The position numbers and the translations under genes were made by a program. A DNA stretch of 64,000 nt, taken from Tetrahymena elliotti 4EA (lineage: Eukaryota > Ciliophora > Oligohymenophorea > Hymenostomatida > Tetrahymenidae). The stretch's first letter is position 1, and each line of letters opens with the position of its first letter. The DNA is taken from NCBI GenBank assembly GCA_000231825.2, contig JH720316.1, positions 960,485 to 1,024,484 on the forward strand, written 5' to 3'. Below are positions 25,411-40,175 of this stretch, piece after piece. The notes beneath the pieces were generated by a model that saw nothing but the letters and a program-made list of their open reading frames with translations, did no database searches and was not told the origin of the DNA.

Positions 25411-28400
25411 ATGATATTGATATTAGGATTATTTATTCTTAAAGTAATTGCTCAAAAGTAAAGCTGTTCTCTTGAATAATGTTAAAATTGTTCAGAAGAT
25501 ATTTAATATAGTTGTTTAGGTTGTCCATACCCTTACCTGTTTGATAAAGCTACCTAATCTTGTGCTTTATCATGCTCTAGTAGAAGTTACTAAGATTACA
25601 AAAATAATTGTGTTTTTTGTTAGTCTTAAAACTGTAAGACATGTTCTGAATCAGGATGTTTATTATGTGACCAAGGATATTCTTTAGATTTTTCATAGAA
25701 TCCAGTATTATTTTGAGATCAATTCTTCTAAATATTTACTATTATATTAAATAGATTTCTTGCGTTTCTTAGTGCCCTTATGGTTAATACATGCTTGATG
25801 GAAGCTGTGTCTAAAGTTGCAATTTAAAATCGTCTGACTTTTCTTACGACTAAAAATCTAATTCATGTATTTAAACCTAAATTTGCCCCATAGAATCATA
25901 CAGCCCACAGAGTCAAAATTTAAGCAGAATAGTTCATCTACAAAAAATTAAAAAATAAGGTAATTAATAAAATGGTAGTTTTAAATCAAAAAACAATAAT
26001 TATTTAAAAAAATGAATTTTGAGAATGATTTCTATATTTCATAAAATACACTTTTTGATCTAATATTTAATTCTCTTTTTGAAATAAAATATTTAAATTT
26101 AAATAATACTAATGTAAATACTTAACAAAAATTAATTATTCTAAAATAAATATATAAATTTATATTTTTTTGCTTTAGTAAGAATTATTCATAATATGTT
26201 CATATTTAAATTTAATTTTTTAGAACAACGTGAGTAATGTTAGTGAAAGAATTGTTTTCTGAAAAATCTTTTATTTCATTTTTTTAGAAAGAAAGAAAAA
26301 AATATAATTAAAAAACTAAAAATGTTATGAAAAATTCAATTTTTGATATCTTAAATTTAGATTTTAAAATAAATTAATTGCTATTATTACTAAAATAGAT
26401 GAAAATGTCTTAATTATTATAGATCTCACTGGTAAAGTTATAATAAAATCTTTACCTGATTTGAAAATTCTATTATTCTATTAAATGAACTTTCAGAGCA
26501 ATGTATTTACAATTTATTTATTATTTTAATTTTTAAATGAATGATATTTTTTTATTTGTTTTCAAAAAGATTTTAAATTGTTATATTAGCAATTAATTGA
26601 AAAATGATCTAATAATAACTTGTGTCTAGCAAAACTTATATGCCTTATAATTTTAAGCTATGACAGGGACAGTATTGTAAGAAAAAAGTAATTAGATTCA
26701 AATTATTAACTATTATAAGATAAATAACATAATTATTTTTGTTAGCTAGTCTCAACATTTAATTTAATTTGACTATATGAGCTTATCACTTATAATTTAT
26801 GACTAAAATGTCAATAATCTGTAATAAATTATTTGTGTTTAAAATTACTTAAAACAGAATGATCAATACATAATAATAACAACTAATCAAAATAAAGTCT
26901 ATTACTATGATCAACAATAAAACAAAATTGAACTTTTGAAATTCGAAAACTCATAGAAAGTAAATATGATGAACTTGAGTTTATAATAATTGTGGATATT
27001 TTATTCAGCAAATAAAATAGAAATCTATAAAATAATATTTGGTCAAAATTGTTCCCTAATTTCTTCTATTAACTCAAAGTAGTAAATTCAGACAATAGAT
27101 TCCTACTTATTTCAAAATCAGGTAATTAATTTTAAATTATATCAAAATGAATAAAGATGGGGTTTTTTTTTCAAAAAAATCGGAGAGGCCTGGATTTTTG
27201 TATGGAGGAAGCTGAAATCTTATAATAGAATATTATTTGGTAAAGTTTCTTTTGTTTTTTTATAGACTCAGCCTCTCCCCCAAAAAAAGTTTAAGAAATT
27301 CGTTTACTTTATAAGCAATTGATTGCTTTTAAAAAATAATTTATTGAAATAGAAAGTTGACCTTTTTAATGATTTCCAAAACTAATATTCCTTTTTTATA
27401 AATAATAGTCTATTCTTTTGATAAGAGAAATTGGAAATATTTTTGAGATGTTTTAAGTTGAGGAATAAGGAGTTATTAATCAACTGAATTAGCAATTTAC
27501 TGAATCGATGCTAAAATCTAGTTGTATTAAAACTGATGATAACTTTATTTATGTTTTTAATGAAAAAGATATTTAGTTGTTATTAATAGTTAATTCACTT
27601 TTTTAAGAAATGTATAGAATTAATATTGAATCTAATTTAATGTGTAGTTAAGTTGATGTAGAAGTTTTTAAAATTTAAGATACCCCTTATTTACTGTTAA
27701 AATATTGGGTAAATATTGAAGTACATAACTTAAATTCAACAGAAATTAAATATTCATCTGCTGAGCCTTCTAGTATTTCATATATTCAGAAGAACTTTTA
27801 AAATACTATGACTAACATGTTTGATGCCTCTGTATAAAACCAAATCATAGAATTTAAATAAAACGGCTTGGCTTATTAATATGATTTAGCAACTAGGAAT
27901 ATAGCAAAGCAATTTTATATTTGGAGTGACTTGAATACCTAAACTTCTTTTGACTAGAAATAGTAAGGAGTGTATAATCTATTGGTGGTAAAAGAAGAAG
28001 AAGAAGAAAAGATTATCTTAGTGGGCATGTAAAGTAATTAACTTGTTGTTTAAGAAAATAACATGTATACTTATGAATTAATGCTTAAAAATATAATTAT
28101 TGAAGCCTAATTAAGTCCTGAAAACATTTTTTCATTTAAGGCTCCTATTTACTTAAAGAAATCAAAGATTCTTATTGTATTTATAAATAATGTTTATGAT
28201 TACTAGCTATAGTTATATCCAATATAAATTCACATTCTACAATTTAACTAAGAACAAAATACTTATGTCTTCAAATATTCAATTAATATTGCTGCTTAGG
28301 ATGTATAGGTGTCTGAAACTACTGGTGATATTGTTTGCTTTGAAGTATTAAGTTTGTACAATATTTAAATAAGTATTTTTAATGCTTTAAAAGATGTAAA

Positions 28401-31400
28401 ATTATTAATTTTATTAATTTCTTACTTAATTTTTTTATTTAAAAGAACTAACTGGTGTACAAATCTAAAGTTTTTAATAATTACAGCTTTAATTAATTTG
28501 GCTATTTTAATTCTAACTAAGATATTATTTACTATTCTGATTATGATTATGGAACAATGAAACTAGAATTATCTAATCAATACAAAGTTAGTGTTTTTAA
28601 AACTCAAAACATATATAGTTTATTTGTTTCGAATGATTTAACTTATTAAATTTATATGGCCTACAATCAAACATTTATTGGGCAGATAGCTTCACTGACT
28701 GATAACAAAATTCTTTATGTAAAAATAAATTTTAAAAGCTAAAATAATAAATCTTTTAAAATAGGAATTTGAACCAGGTATTTACTTAATTTATTACTAA
28801 CAATATGGAAATAAAGTCTTGATAATAACAATTTATCAAAATTTAATTTTCTATGATGGAGATAGTAATAAATTTATATCTATGAAAAAGGATTATTATG
28901 GAGTCAATTAAAATTCAATTTTATTTAAGAATTAAGTGATTTTCATCAATTCATAAGTTTCCCTTTATTTATTCTTAGAAGACCCAAACATAGAGATACA
29001 ATCAGTAAATGATTCTCAATCAACATTCTTATTTTGAATTTAATTCATTCTTTTTTAATATTCAAGATATATGATTAACCTTAAGTGCAGCTTTATAAAG
29101 CTAATTCAATTTAGATACCATACACAGGCATGGGAAAAAATGGCTTTCTAAGAGAAATTTAAGATTTTGAAAAAATTTGGTCTTACTAATATGTTGTTAA
29201 TGAAAATGCAAAGCCTGAACTTATTCTAACAGTTTTTGAAATAGATTTATAAATTTAAGTTTTTTAACAAGAAATTCACTTTGTTAAATATTAAAAAATT
29301 GTTTCCAAATTAAATTATAAATTTACTTTGAGCTTTTAGTAAGTAGTAATTTCAAACAAAAATTATTACTATTACTAAAAATATTATGTTAATGCTTTTT
29401 ATTACTCAAAGAAAAATATGATTGTTATTTTAGCTGGAATAGAAGTACTTCTTTTAGACTCTTCTACCTATTAAATAGTAAAATATTTGTTTAAATGAAA
29501 GATTAAAATTTTTAAAAATTAATTTATTTTTAGATATTTTCTCATCAATCAGATACATTTCTTAAAAATGTTGGCTATTATTTAGATATGGGGTTAGTGG
29601 CGATAATTGAAAACAGTCTAGATTGCATACTAAATTTGAATGTAAATAATTTATTTTGTTTATCTTTATTTATTTTTTATATGTAAAATAAATTAGACAA
29701 TAAAGTTAGAATGTATTCCACAAAAAAATGAATTAAGTTACACAATGTATTATGGGTCAAATATTAATCCATAAAGAGCTTTAGCCTTCTTTTACAAGAA
29801 TAACTTATTCAAAGTATATTCCCTCAAGCAATAGTAATATATTAGAGTTATTACCTCGCTTGATATTTAAACTGTATATTTTGATGAGTATTCTCCATTT
29901 GTGATAATAGGAGATAATACTACAAAAAGTCTAAAGATTTTGGACTTAAATACTAATTAGTTTTTGGATAAAAAAATAACTCCATTCTTTTAGTAATCTC
30001 TTGTATAGGCTTGCTATGTAAATTATTTATCTTTCTAATTGTTATTAAGTTAATTTTTAAATAAGGTATATTTATTCAAGAACAGAAATTCAGTTTTACT
30101 ACTCTAATAAAATGTTAATTACTTAAACATTTATAGCATATATTCACTTAATACTACTAATATTAAATTTGAGTATGAATTCAATAATTAAGCTTAATTT
30201 ATTGTAGATGAAGATATGGAGGTTATTATGTTGTAAGATGTTGCTTGCTAAATTGAAATTATCTCATATCGAAATAACTAAATTATAAAAAAATATTAGG
30301 TAAATTATTTAAGAAAATTTTTTATATCAATACAAAGTTAATACTACTTTTGGTTAGATTATTCATTCTAATCATTTAAAAAGACACTATTTGCATGATC
30401 ATTCTAAAAATATCAAAACCATATCTAATTTTTTTTAATAATATAATAGTTGTAGAAGGTTTCTGGATCTTAAAACTACCAAATAATTTACATGATATGG
30501 GATTCTAACAAGAGAAAATTAATAACAAATTTAAATAATGTGTTCTATATCTTCGATTATGATACAGATATTTATGAATTAAAGTACACTTTTGTAAACA
30601 TCGTTTTAGGGCTTTAAATAAACATTATAAAAAATATGGTATACGTTACTGATAATGAGAAAATTTTAGCTTTTGACTACTCAATATTAGGATCAAGCCA
30701 TAACTCAAAATTTCCCTAGTCTTATTCGCCTCTGGTATTACAGATAAGCAGTAGTTAGTTTATCTAAATAGAAACTTTTTATTCAACAATAAAAAACATA
30801 ATAAACAATAAGGTTGTTGATATAAAATATTTTAATCAATTACAGTAAGGATAAATATACTATGGATTCTATAACTAGAATTAAATATATTTTATTTTCG
30901 AGTTTGAAATTAATATTTATTCAATTTAAAACAACTATTTAATCCAGAAATTCTACTCTAGACTTGAGTATTAAATAATTACTTTTATTGGCGAATCTTC
31001 AAATCTAATTTTATTCTTAGATCAGCAATAATAACTACTTTGCATTATTAAAGAATAAGAAAATCCTGAAATTCTAAACCTTTTATACTTATAAAACGGA
31101 ATAGCTAACTTTGTTCTAATTGATTCTCAATATTTAGTTTTTAGTGATGCAAGGAATCAAAATTTTTTGAATAAAATAAAATTTGAATAAGATTAATAAG
31201 CAAATAATTTAAAAGCTTATTTAGAAAATAAATTCTTTTAGATCAATTAAAATGATATATTTAAGCAAATAATAAGAATCAACAACACCAATAATATTAT
31301 TGCGAGTACCAACAGTAAAATGTTGCTAATAATAGACATTGAAAAAGGGGCACTCATCAAAAGCATTCAAGTTTAATCTTAGAGCAAAGTGTATTTTATC

Positions 31401-34400
31401 TACTTTGATTAGATTTATCAAAGAATATACTATTTAGATAGATTCTATGGAGCTAATGTATTTGATCTTAATTTGAATGCAATATCATAATATTTGCAAG
31501 CTCCAGGACTTAATTTAGCATTTTAGGCTGAACTGATTTTCATGTATTCTTACAATTCTGTTAACATTTTTACAAGAAACGATAGACAATTTATTTAAAC
31601 TATTAGAAATTTTAACAAGACCTATACACTACGAGATATCAAATAGTCAAATGTAAAAAATCTATTTATTTTACAGTTTGATTAAGGGATAGGAATATAT
31701 AGAGTTACTCCATTTTATGAAGCACAGCAGCTAGATTTTAAAAATGCTGCTGATTATTCAATAATAACTTGCGAAATCTAATTATTAGATTAAAAAATTT
31801 TAAGCATAAATATTTAACTAATGACTCATAATGGGATAGTGAATTACATAAGAAACATAGATTAATCAGCCATTTAATATAATAATAATATCTGTTAAGC
31901 TTAATTTGAAGTTGATGTAAATAATAATAATTAATTAACTTAATAATAAATAGGAAGTTAAATTAATTTCATCAATTCAAAAAACATTGAGATAAAAAGT
32001 ATCATCCTCTCTCTTAACATTTAATCTTAATAATAAAATGACTTAATAATTCCTGATAATTCAAACAGTTAAATTACAAATAATTACTAATTAACTATAA
32101 AAACTTTATCTTACAACAAGATATTTTTATAAAATTAATAAATTAATAGCGATTCAATAGCCCAGCTTTAACTTTAACAACTAGATCTTTCATTGCTAAA
32201 TTTAACTAATAATCAATATGAGTTTGGATAAAAATTCATGCAAAATTTAAAAACATTAAACTTGGTTGACATTTAATTAAGAGACTTATAGAATAAGCTA
32301 ATGAAATTTAATAATACAAATTAAATTTTTATTAAAAATTTGACTATTTAGAATGAACAAATCATTTAAGAAGATAACTTGAAAATATTTTTTTCATAAA
32401 ATATTTTATTTTAGAATATAAATTATCTTCAAATTGATAATTTAAACATTAAGAATAATCAAATGAGGATCAAATAGAATTTCATTTTAATCTAAAATGT
32501 AAGCTAAGTTAAAATATCAAATTTAGTTATCAGCAATACCACAGTTAAGTTTATTGACACTTTATCATCAGTTTTCTCACTAAGAAATATAAGTAGGCTA
32601 GAAATAGCAAATTTAAAGATAGAAAATTCTAATTTTGAAAATTTAAAGCTGTTTTAACTAAATAACATACCTTATATTGATATTTATAATTTGGTCTTTT
32701 AAAATAATTTAGTAAAATAAAACTATTAAAACTCTTCTGATTTGCAAATCTAGGGTTTAATATTAAGTGGTAATGCTTCAAGTACTTCAAATGTAACAAA
32801 CTTCTAAATTCTAAATAATTAAATTGAAAGTTAAATAAATGTTTATCTTTTCAATTTTTAAAACATTGACTTTATTTTAAAGATAAACAAAGTGAATTGT
32901 TCTTCTCTCTAGATTTTTAGCTTAAATAAGGAATAAAACTTTGATATCAGTAACTATATAGTTTATTCAGAAGGAATTAAATAATAATATATAAATAAAA
33001 TATCTATTACTCACTCAACAAATTTAGGATTAGCAAATTCCTAAAATTATTTGATAGATCTATAAAAAACTTAACTAAACCTTTATTTTATTATCAATGA
33101 TTATATGCATAGCTATTCTTCAACTTCAAATGAACTTATAAAAATCACAAGTCAATCCTTAATAATTAATAATGTTACTGTTAGCTAAATATAAATAGAT
33201 TAAACAAGCTCAAACTTAATCAGTTTAGAAGTGAAAAATTAACTTCAAATCAATTAAATTAGCTTTGAAAATATAAATTTAAATCAACATAAAATATGTT
33301 TAATATCTAACACTTAAACAGTAAACATTACTAATTCTAGATTTAAAAATATTTTATCAGATACTTCTGCAAGTGTATTTTCAATAGAAAACATCTAAAA
33401 ATTAGCAATCCTGTCCAATTAATTTGAATCTGTCAACTCGAAACAAGACTCAGCTGTTATCTACTTAAATTAAATCTAAAACATTACAATATAAAATAAC
33501 TCATTTAGTGAAAATATTAGCAGATTTGGAAATGGAGGAGCTATATTTTGCTAGAATTCTCTTTTTTATAGTTTTTTATAGAATTAATTTAATAAAAACT
33601 AAGCGTATTAAGGCTCTGGAGGGGCTCTTTATTTAAAAAATTGTCAGATAAATCAAATGAAAGATAATAGTTTTATTTAGAATAAAGCTTTAATTGGAGG
33701 AGCTATAAGATATGTATATTCTAAACCTAAAGCTTTCCCTCTCATGGATAAAAGGGAGCAAGCAAAATTTTACAAAATAAATAATTACTTTAATAAAAAT
33801 AAAGCTAAGCTTTATGGATAAAATATTGGTTCCTACCCTTATATTTTAGATGTTAAAAATAGCTTTGTAGATGATGACAATGACCAATAATTTAACTTAA
33901 AAGACGTTTAGAGTGGAAGTTAAGCAGAGCCAATATAATTAAGATTTATTGATGAAGAATTTTAAGAAATAATGTTTATAAATCAAAGAGAAATAAATGA
34001 GGCTAATTAAGATATAATCAATGAATATAATAGCTATGTGCTTTAGATTGAAAGCAGAGATATAGGATTAAGTGGGTATTTAAGATAGGCATATGATTTT
34101 AACAAATATTCTTTCTATTTTAATGTTACTTACAATTATAAACTTAATTCTAGCTCAAAAATTATCATAAAATCTACCAACTAACTTCCAAAATTAAATT
34201 CAACTTCATTGCAATTTTACAATGATGAATTTTCTGTTGAAATAGGAATTTCTTTTAGAAATTGTTAAGCTGGAGAAGTTGAATAAAGTGTTGGCTAATT
34301 TTAAATTTGTAATGTATGCTAGAAAGGTATATTTCATTATTTTCTTATTATTAATTGTAACAAAAAATATATATATTGATAGGATTTTACAACCTTTAAG

Positions 34401-36307
34401 ATCCAAATAAAGTCAAAGTGTCATAATGCTTGAAATGCCCATTAGGTGCTTTTGATTGCTTTGCAGACATGATAAAAGTTTAAAATGGTTACTGGAGAGT
34501 AAATAAAAACTCTGACGAGATATTTTAATGTCCTAATCCTTTAAATTGCATACCAGAGGATGAAACAAATATTAACGGATGTGCTAAAGGATATGTTGGA
34601 GCTCTTTGCGAAAGCTGTGATATCTCAGGTGAATATTGGCTGTAATCTTATGGAAAAAATATAGTTGGTGGAGTATGTGAGATTTGTGAAACGAAAAACT
34701 TAGTAATATCTTTAATGATTACTTTCACTTTATACATCGTTTTGGTCTTTTACTTAGTTATATAAATTAGAAAGTAATTTGATTACCTAGTAAAAAAAAT
34801 GAGCTATTTCTATTTAAAAAGAATGAAAATAATAATTATTAATAAGTATTTACTACAAACAAGATAATTTTACATTAAAATATTGATTAATTATTTCTAA
34901 TTTCTCACTCTAATATAAAGCTTAGGTCTTCATCAATCGTTCTTTTTTTAAACATTGAAAATAGGTGGATCAGTCGGAGATCCACTTTCATTGACTATAT
35001 TTAATATTGATTGTTTAATGAATTCATTTTCTTTATAAATTCCAATTTATATTTAAAGAATATTGTGGATAGATTTCTAAGTGTTTTTTATTTACTTAAC
35101 TATTCTAATAATTAGCTTTACTAATAGAGTATTTAATAAACACGATAATTATAATCAATATGCTTCCTTCAGCATCATATATTTATTCTACAATTCCTCA
35201 ATCATTAAAACTCTAACTTAAAGTTTGTCCTGCTAAAATTTCTCTGGTAATCTCTATGTAATTTCAGATTTGAAGTATTAATGTTACACAAAAGAGCATA
35301 TAAAATACTCTTTTTACTTCATCTTACCGTAGCTAATAATATGGTTTTTTGTAGTTCCTCTAGTCTATACACATTAACTCATAAAGAATAAAAATAATTT
35401 AGATAATTTAATCATCCAAAAAAAATATGGATACATATACTAGGTAATTTACTTTAATAAATTTATTTCATGAACCAATTTTCATTTTTCACTAAAAAAA
35501 CTTCTTAGAATAATAAAAATAATGACTGAATTATATTACCCTTCTATTAATTAATTATAGATTTAAAATCCTTACAAATTAATTTTAAAAAATGTATTTA
35601 TTTAATATAAAGACTCAAAGTTTTTTATTTATTTATCTAAAAAGGATTATAAAAAAGAATGCTATTATTGGGAGTTTGTGAGGAACTAAATAAGAAGCTT
35701 AATTGTTATTTTACTAAATGTATTTAGAATAACAACAATGCAAAAATTTTATCTCTTAATATTCTTTCTTTTGGCTTATTATATAATTTTGAAATATTAA
35801 CAACCTCATTAGACATATTAACTGAATAATTTAGATTAATTGTCTTGCAGGATAGTATTAACAACCATAGTCTTAATATCTTTGCTATTATTTATTGATG
35901 ACAATACAACATAAATATTCATGTAAATTATCATCTTGACTGTTAATTTCATCTTTTTATTTTTAGTAGCAATTTTAATTTTATTTGAGCCTATTCCTAG
36001 AATATCAAAATCTATTGACTAAAAATAGTAACTAGTTTTGAAAATAATTAAATTGATTCCTAGTTTTATACAGCCTTATCCTTATTAATAAGGAAATATA
36101 TTTAGAATTAACAAATTATGGAAATTAGTTGAAAAGTCTTTAAAACTGATAGTTGAATAAGAAAAGAATAAAATTTATTAATCCATCAAAACAACACAAA
36201 TAAAAAAAAAATAATACTCTTTATTTAGAATTAGTTTGAAAGATTCTCCAACATGGTCACCCAATAATAGTTAAAAATTATTCCAAAATTAATATAAATT
36301 TAATTGA
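25411..36307 (+). CDS. Giant Cys-rich, beta-helix, multi-pass membrane protein (ciliate-expanded family)
   Basis: Large multi-exon gene for a product of about 3,000 residues. The ATG at 25411 starts a signal peptide (MILILGLFILKVIA). Next comes a furin-like Cys-rich region with repeated CxxC spacing (CPYPYLFDKATQSC). A long stretch of beta-propeller-like strands follows (about 26.3-31.9 kb). An Asn/Ile-rich right-handed beta-helix region (about 31.9-34.3 kb) ends with GNGGAIFCQNS and GSGGALYLKNC. Then comes a Cys module (CLKCPLGAFDCF, GCAKGYVGALCESCD, GGVCEICE) and several transmembrane segments (TFTLYIVLVFYLVIQI, LIIWFFVVPLVY, VLISLLLFI). The tail is basic and cytosolic-looking. Supported introns lie at 25705-25754, about 34327-34381 and about 35437-35643; others are unresolved. 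Family knowledge says only that this architecture is common in Tetrahymena; its function is unknown. Exon joins at 25.97-26.9 kb are weak, so a split into two genes is possible. Confidence 0.8.
27159..27290. repeat. Short inverted repeat at an intron-exon boundary of the giant membrane-protein gene
   Basis: GGAGAGGC at 27182-27189 is matched by its complement GCCTCTCC at 27271-27278. A T-run on the left and an A-run on the right extend the potential stem. The enclosed sequence is about 80 bases. The GC content is far above the surroundings. The right arm lies just after a plausible acceptor (TATAG), so it may be partly coding. Confidence 0.5.
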
Positions 36308-36545
36308 AATCTAATTATTTTATTTGACTGTAATTCCATATACTTCTATCTTGAGATTATGTTCAGAAATTTTAATAAATAAATATATATTAGATTACAC
36401 TAAGTAAGATTAATAAAAAATCAATTAAAATATTCATAGAAAATGTATCAAGACATTTTTAAATTATTCTTTTAATATTATAGTATTATAAAAGTATCCT
36501 TAAAATGTTTTAATTACCAAGAGTTACAATCAAAAAGATGTAATT

Positions 36546-37070
36546 ATGAATTAAAGAATCTTAAAACCAAAACAGAGCTTAAGGTTTGATGGCATTTTAT
36601 CTCATCATTCAAGAGATATGAAATAAAGAAATCTTATTGGTTTCTTCTATGAATAAATTTAAATATAGACAAGAATTATGTAAAAGTCAAATATTTATTA
36701 AGTTAAATGTCAAAGTGGTGCCAGAATATTTTATTTTAATGTGCTCTAAAATACAATTTTATAAAACAAAAAAATAATTAAAACATTTGACTTTTCTGAA
36801 TTTTTAGAATAATTTTTTCTGTTTTTTTAAAATAATCTCAAAAAGCAAAGAAATTATTTTAAATTTATTAATTCAATAAACTTTTATTTTGATAGTTAGG
36901 CACATCTAATTGGATAGTTAGAAACTAAAATAAAAAGTAAATTCTCATCAAAAAAGTAAATAATATTTGAAAGTGTGCTTTATTTTAATCAAAAGATTTA
37001 TTATGATATTATGCAACAAAATGTTAAAATAAAACCTTTCAATTCTATTTTTATTGTAAGGCATACATGA
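36546..37070 (+). CDS. Doubtful ORF downstream of the giant membrane-protein gene
   Basis: A 174-codon frame from ATG to TGA. The composition is more varied than random A/T sequence (SLRFDGILSHHSRDM, QSGARIFYFNVLQ). The same frame stays open upstream to about 36310, right after the membrane-protein stop. It could be a small gene, a once-attached C-terminal exon lost by a frameshift, or chance, since only TGA terminates here and open frames of this size are not rare. I do not recognise any domain. Confidence 0.3.
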
Positions 37071-38621
37071 ATTATTTTAAGAAAGTTGAATAAAATGTAA
37101 ATTTACCTGACAAACTATTTACCATCAAAGTATATTTTTCTATTTAAAGAAATTTATCATTCTATCATAAATTATGCAAAAAAAAAATATTAAAAATCTA
37201 TTTATAGAATATGCTTTTAAAAATATTGTCAAATTCATAGTAAGATGTTTTTAAGCGTATTTCAAAAAAAAAATTCAAAATTATTTTCATTTTATTTAAT
37301 TGAGATATTTGGAATGAATAAAAAGCATAATCCTTATTAGTTTACCTCTTAAGACCAAATATTGAATTCATTTTAAAAAATAATTGGAAGTAGATAATCT
37401 CAGAATACTTTTTATTTAGAAAATAAATAAATTTGTTTTCAAAAAACAAGAAAAAAACAAAAATTTTCTGGTTAAAAGGTTACTTAAAAGTTATTTTTTT
37501 ATTTTTTTAATAAAATTTTTCAATATTGTTTTTTAAATTTTCAACTTTTAAGTGCAAGATAGAGACTGACTTTGTCTGAAAAAATCTATTTCTTTTTATT
37601 AGTTTTCAAATATGTTTTAATGGAAGGAAACTTATTTGTTTCAAGCATTGTTTTAAGTAAATGAAAAATAGAGGTAGGTTACTATGATGAAAATAAGGTA
37701 AGTTTTTTATAGAATAGTTTGAAATAGATTCAAAACTGTTTATTTCATTTTAAATTAAGCTAGAATTCCAATAAAAGAATGAAAGAAGAAATTTAATCTT
37801 TTTTTAATTTTCTATTCTAATGAATTGAATTAATTTAGTTTATTACAAATGTAAATGTAATGAAGTTGCTGCTTATACTTAATTATTTGTATGTAAATTT
37901 ACAAACAAAAATATCTAAATTAAATATTTAATTAAATCCCAAAAAGTTAAGTATTTATTTGACTATTTTTATACTTTTTGTGGCACTTTATTTTAGAATA
38001 TATTAATTTCAAGCAAAGTTTTGTGTAATAAATTAAAAAATATTAATCTTTTTATGTATGTCCTAAATTATTTGTTCAAGTTTAACCATAAAACTTAAAA
38101 ATTTGTTGATTTGAATAAAATGCTTTTTTGATTTTCCTTTTTTGAGGAAAGAAAAAGATTTTTAAATAATGAAATGCATTTTTAGTGATTGTTTATTTTA
38201 TGGTGACTTTTTGATTTAGTTTAGTAAATTAATTGATTAGTTTTAGGTTATTTTGATAAGTGTAAATAGAAGGTGAATTAAATTAATTATGTATCGATTG
38301 GTACATTCGTGATTGTAACTTGAAAAAAAGAAGAAATTTCTTGTTTTTTATTATAATTAATCATAAATTATCAGTAAAATTTGGTATAATCACAAAGAAT
38401 GTAAATATCATTTTAATTACACCTATAATTATAAGCAATTAATTATTCTTTTTAATTTTCCTAACTCTACTCAATATAAACTTTAAAGATTTATATCTAA
38501 TCTATCATATTGAACAATTCTCATAATTATTTTTAATTTATTATTTTCTCAAATTTTCAAAACTTTTATCAACAACAACAACAAACAAAAAATATTCACA
38601 ATCAATATTAAACTTTATACT
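37071..38621. other. Intergenic spacer
   Basis: About 1.5 kb of AT-rich sequence with no frame of coding-like composition and no RNA gene seen. A short (CAA)n-type run lies just upstream of the ATG at 38622, probably in the 5' UTR of the LRR gene. Confidence 0.55.
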
Positions 38622-40175
38622 ATGGGTGTTGAAGTTGAATATCATAATGCATAACCTGAATCCTTAGTTTTTTCAATTAATCATAAGTAATTAATTATTC
38701 ACCAATTTAAATCACCCTCATTTTAATTTCTCTCATATTTCTTAACAGCAAATCTATGCTAAATGACTCAGACTTAGTAGATGTCTTGCAAAAAAATTTT
38801 CAATTTGATTATGCTCCTTCAGTCTAGATCCTTTTGCAGTAATTAAATATTATTTAATAGATACTTTGTATTTTAGGCTGAGTAATTTCATCTTTTTTAG
38901 TTTCAAAAAATTTTATCAAAAAAATAAAATATTTTGAGAAGAATATGAAAAGAGATGAATAATTTAGAAATATGGATTATATTATATATAATAAATAATT
39001 AAACTTGAGATAACTGACTAAAATAACAAACATATCATTTAATTTATAGAAAAAATAATATCAGTGAAGCAGGCTCTATTTTAATAGGGGAATTCTTATC
39101 TTCCTTTAGAACAATCAACTAATTGACTTTAAATTTAGAGTAATTTTACAAACAGCGCAATTAATTTGAGAAGTTAATTTATTTATTGAAAATAAATAAT
39201 TAGGGATAATTTTTTAATAGGAAGTTCAATTTCTTGTATATTTGATAGATTAAGCAGCTAAAGCAATAATTTAACAAGTCTTAGATTAAATTTAAAGTAA
39301 AATAAAATATTTAAATCTTTATCTAATTAATATGTTTAATTTAAATATAGCTATACTAATTTAACTAACAATGGACTTGAAAGCTTGTCAATGGCTTTAT
39401 GCTAATTCAAAAATTTAAAAAATCTTTCATTGGGATTAATGTAATAAACAAATTAATATGGCAAAAATTAAATAATTTAATGTTTAAAAATAAATAGGGC
39501 AAATAAAATTTCTGATAGCTCAATAGAATAACTGTCAAGATGTCTTAACAGTCTAAAATAAATTAATCAACTTTATTTGAATCTAAGGTATTATAATTAC
39601 ATAAATATTAATTGGTTGGTTTATTTCTAAATGTTATTTTTTGAAAGCAAAAACTAGATTGAAGAAAGAGGAGTAAAAACATTATTAATGAGCTTATCTA
39701 GAAATTCAAACTTAAAATAACTTTCGCTGGATTTGAGGTATAAATAATAAAATTAAATAAATGATAAACTGAAATATTTATATTTTAATTTAGACAAAAT
39801 AACTTAAAGTGTTCTGGAATTAAATAAGTAGCGGAATGTTTGCCTATGCTCGAAAACATATAAATATTAAATCTATAGATTAAGTAAAATTAATTACTTT
39901 TTGTTCATCATTATTAATTCCCTTAATTTTAATTAAAAAGTCGTAACAGAGCTAGTGAATGTGCCTTAGTAACACTTTGCAAATCATTCTAGCACATGAA
40001 ATATCTCAAAAACCTAAAATTAAACATGCTGTAAATAATTATTTACTTTTTCAAAATAAATATTTAATCAAATCAATTTTAAAATAGATTAAGTTAATTA
40101 AACTCTGAAAACCAAAATAAAGCTAAGCAATTACTCATGAAATCTAAAAGATTAACAGATTTATCTATTTTCTGA
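38622..40175 (+). CDS. Second leucine-rich-repeat protein with symmetric 90-base exons
   Basis: Ten exons code for 291 residues: 38622-38686, 38749-38838, 39049-39138, 39204-39296, 39351-39440, 39498-39587, 39648-39737, 39794-39883, 39941-40030 and 40088-40175. Every internal exon is 90 bases, except one of 93, and begins and ends in phase 2. Seven of them each encode one LRR such as NNISEAGSILIGEFLSSF; the 38749-38838 exon is a less repeat-like N-terminal module. All junctions are GT...AG and rejoin without a stop until TGA. The protein begins MGVEVEYHNAQPESLVF. It is shorter than the LRR protein at 4378 and has divergent repeats, but the architecture is the same. It is expected to be an interaction scaffold; no partner or pathway can be inferred. 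Confidence 0.85.
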
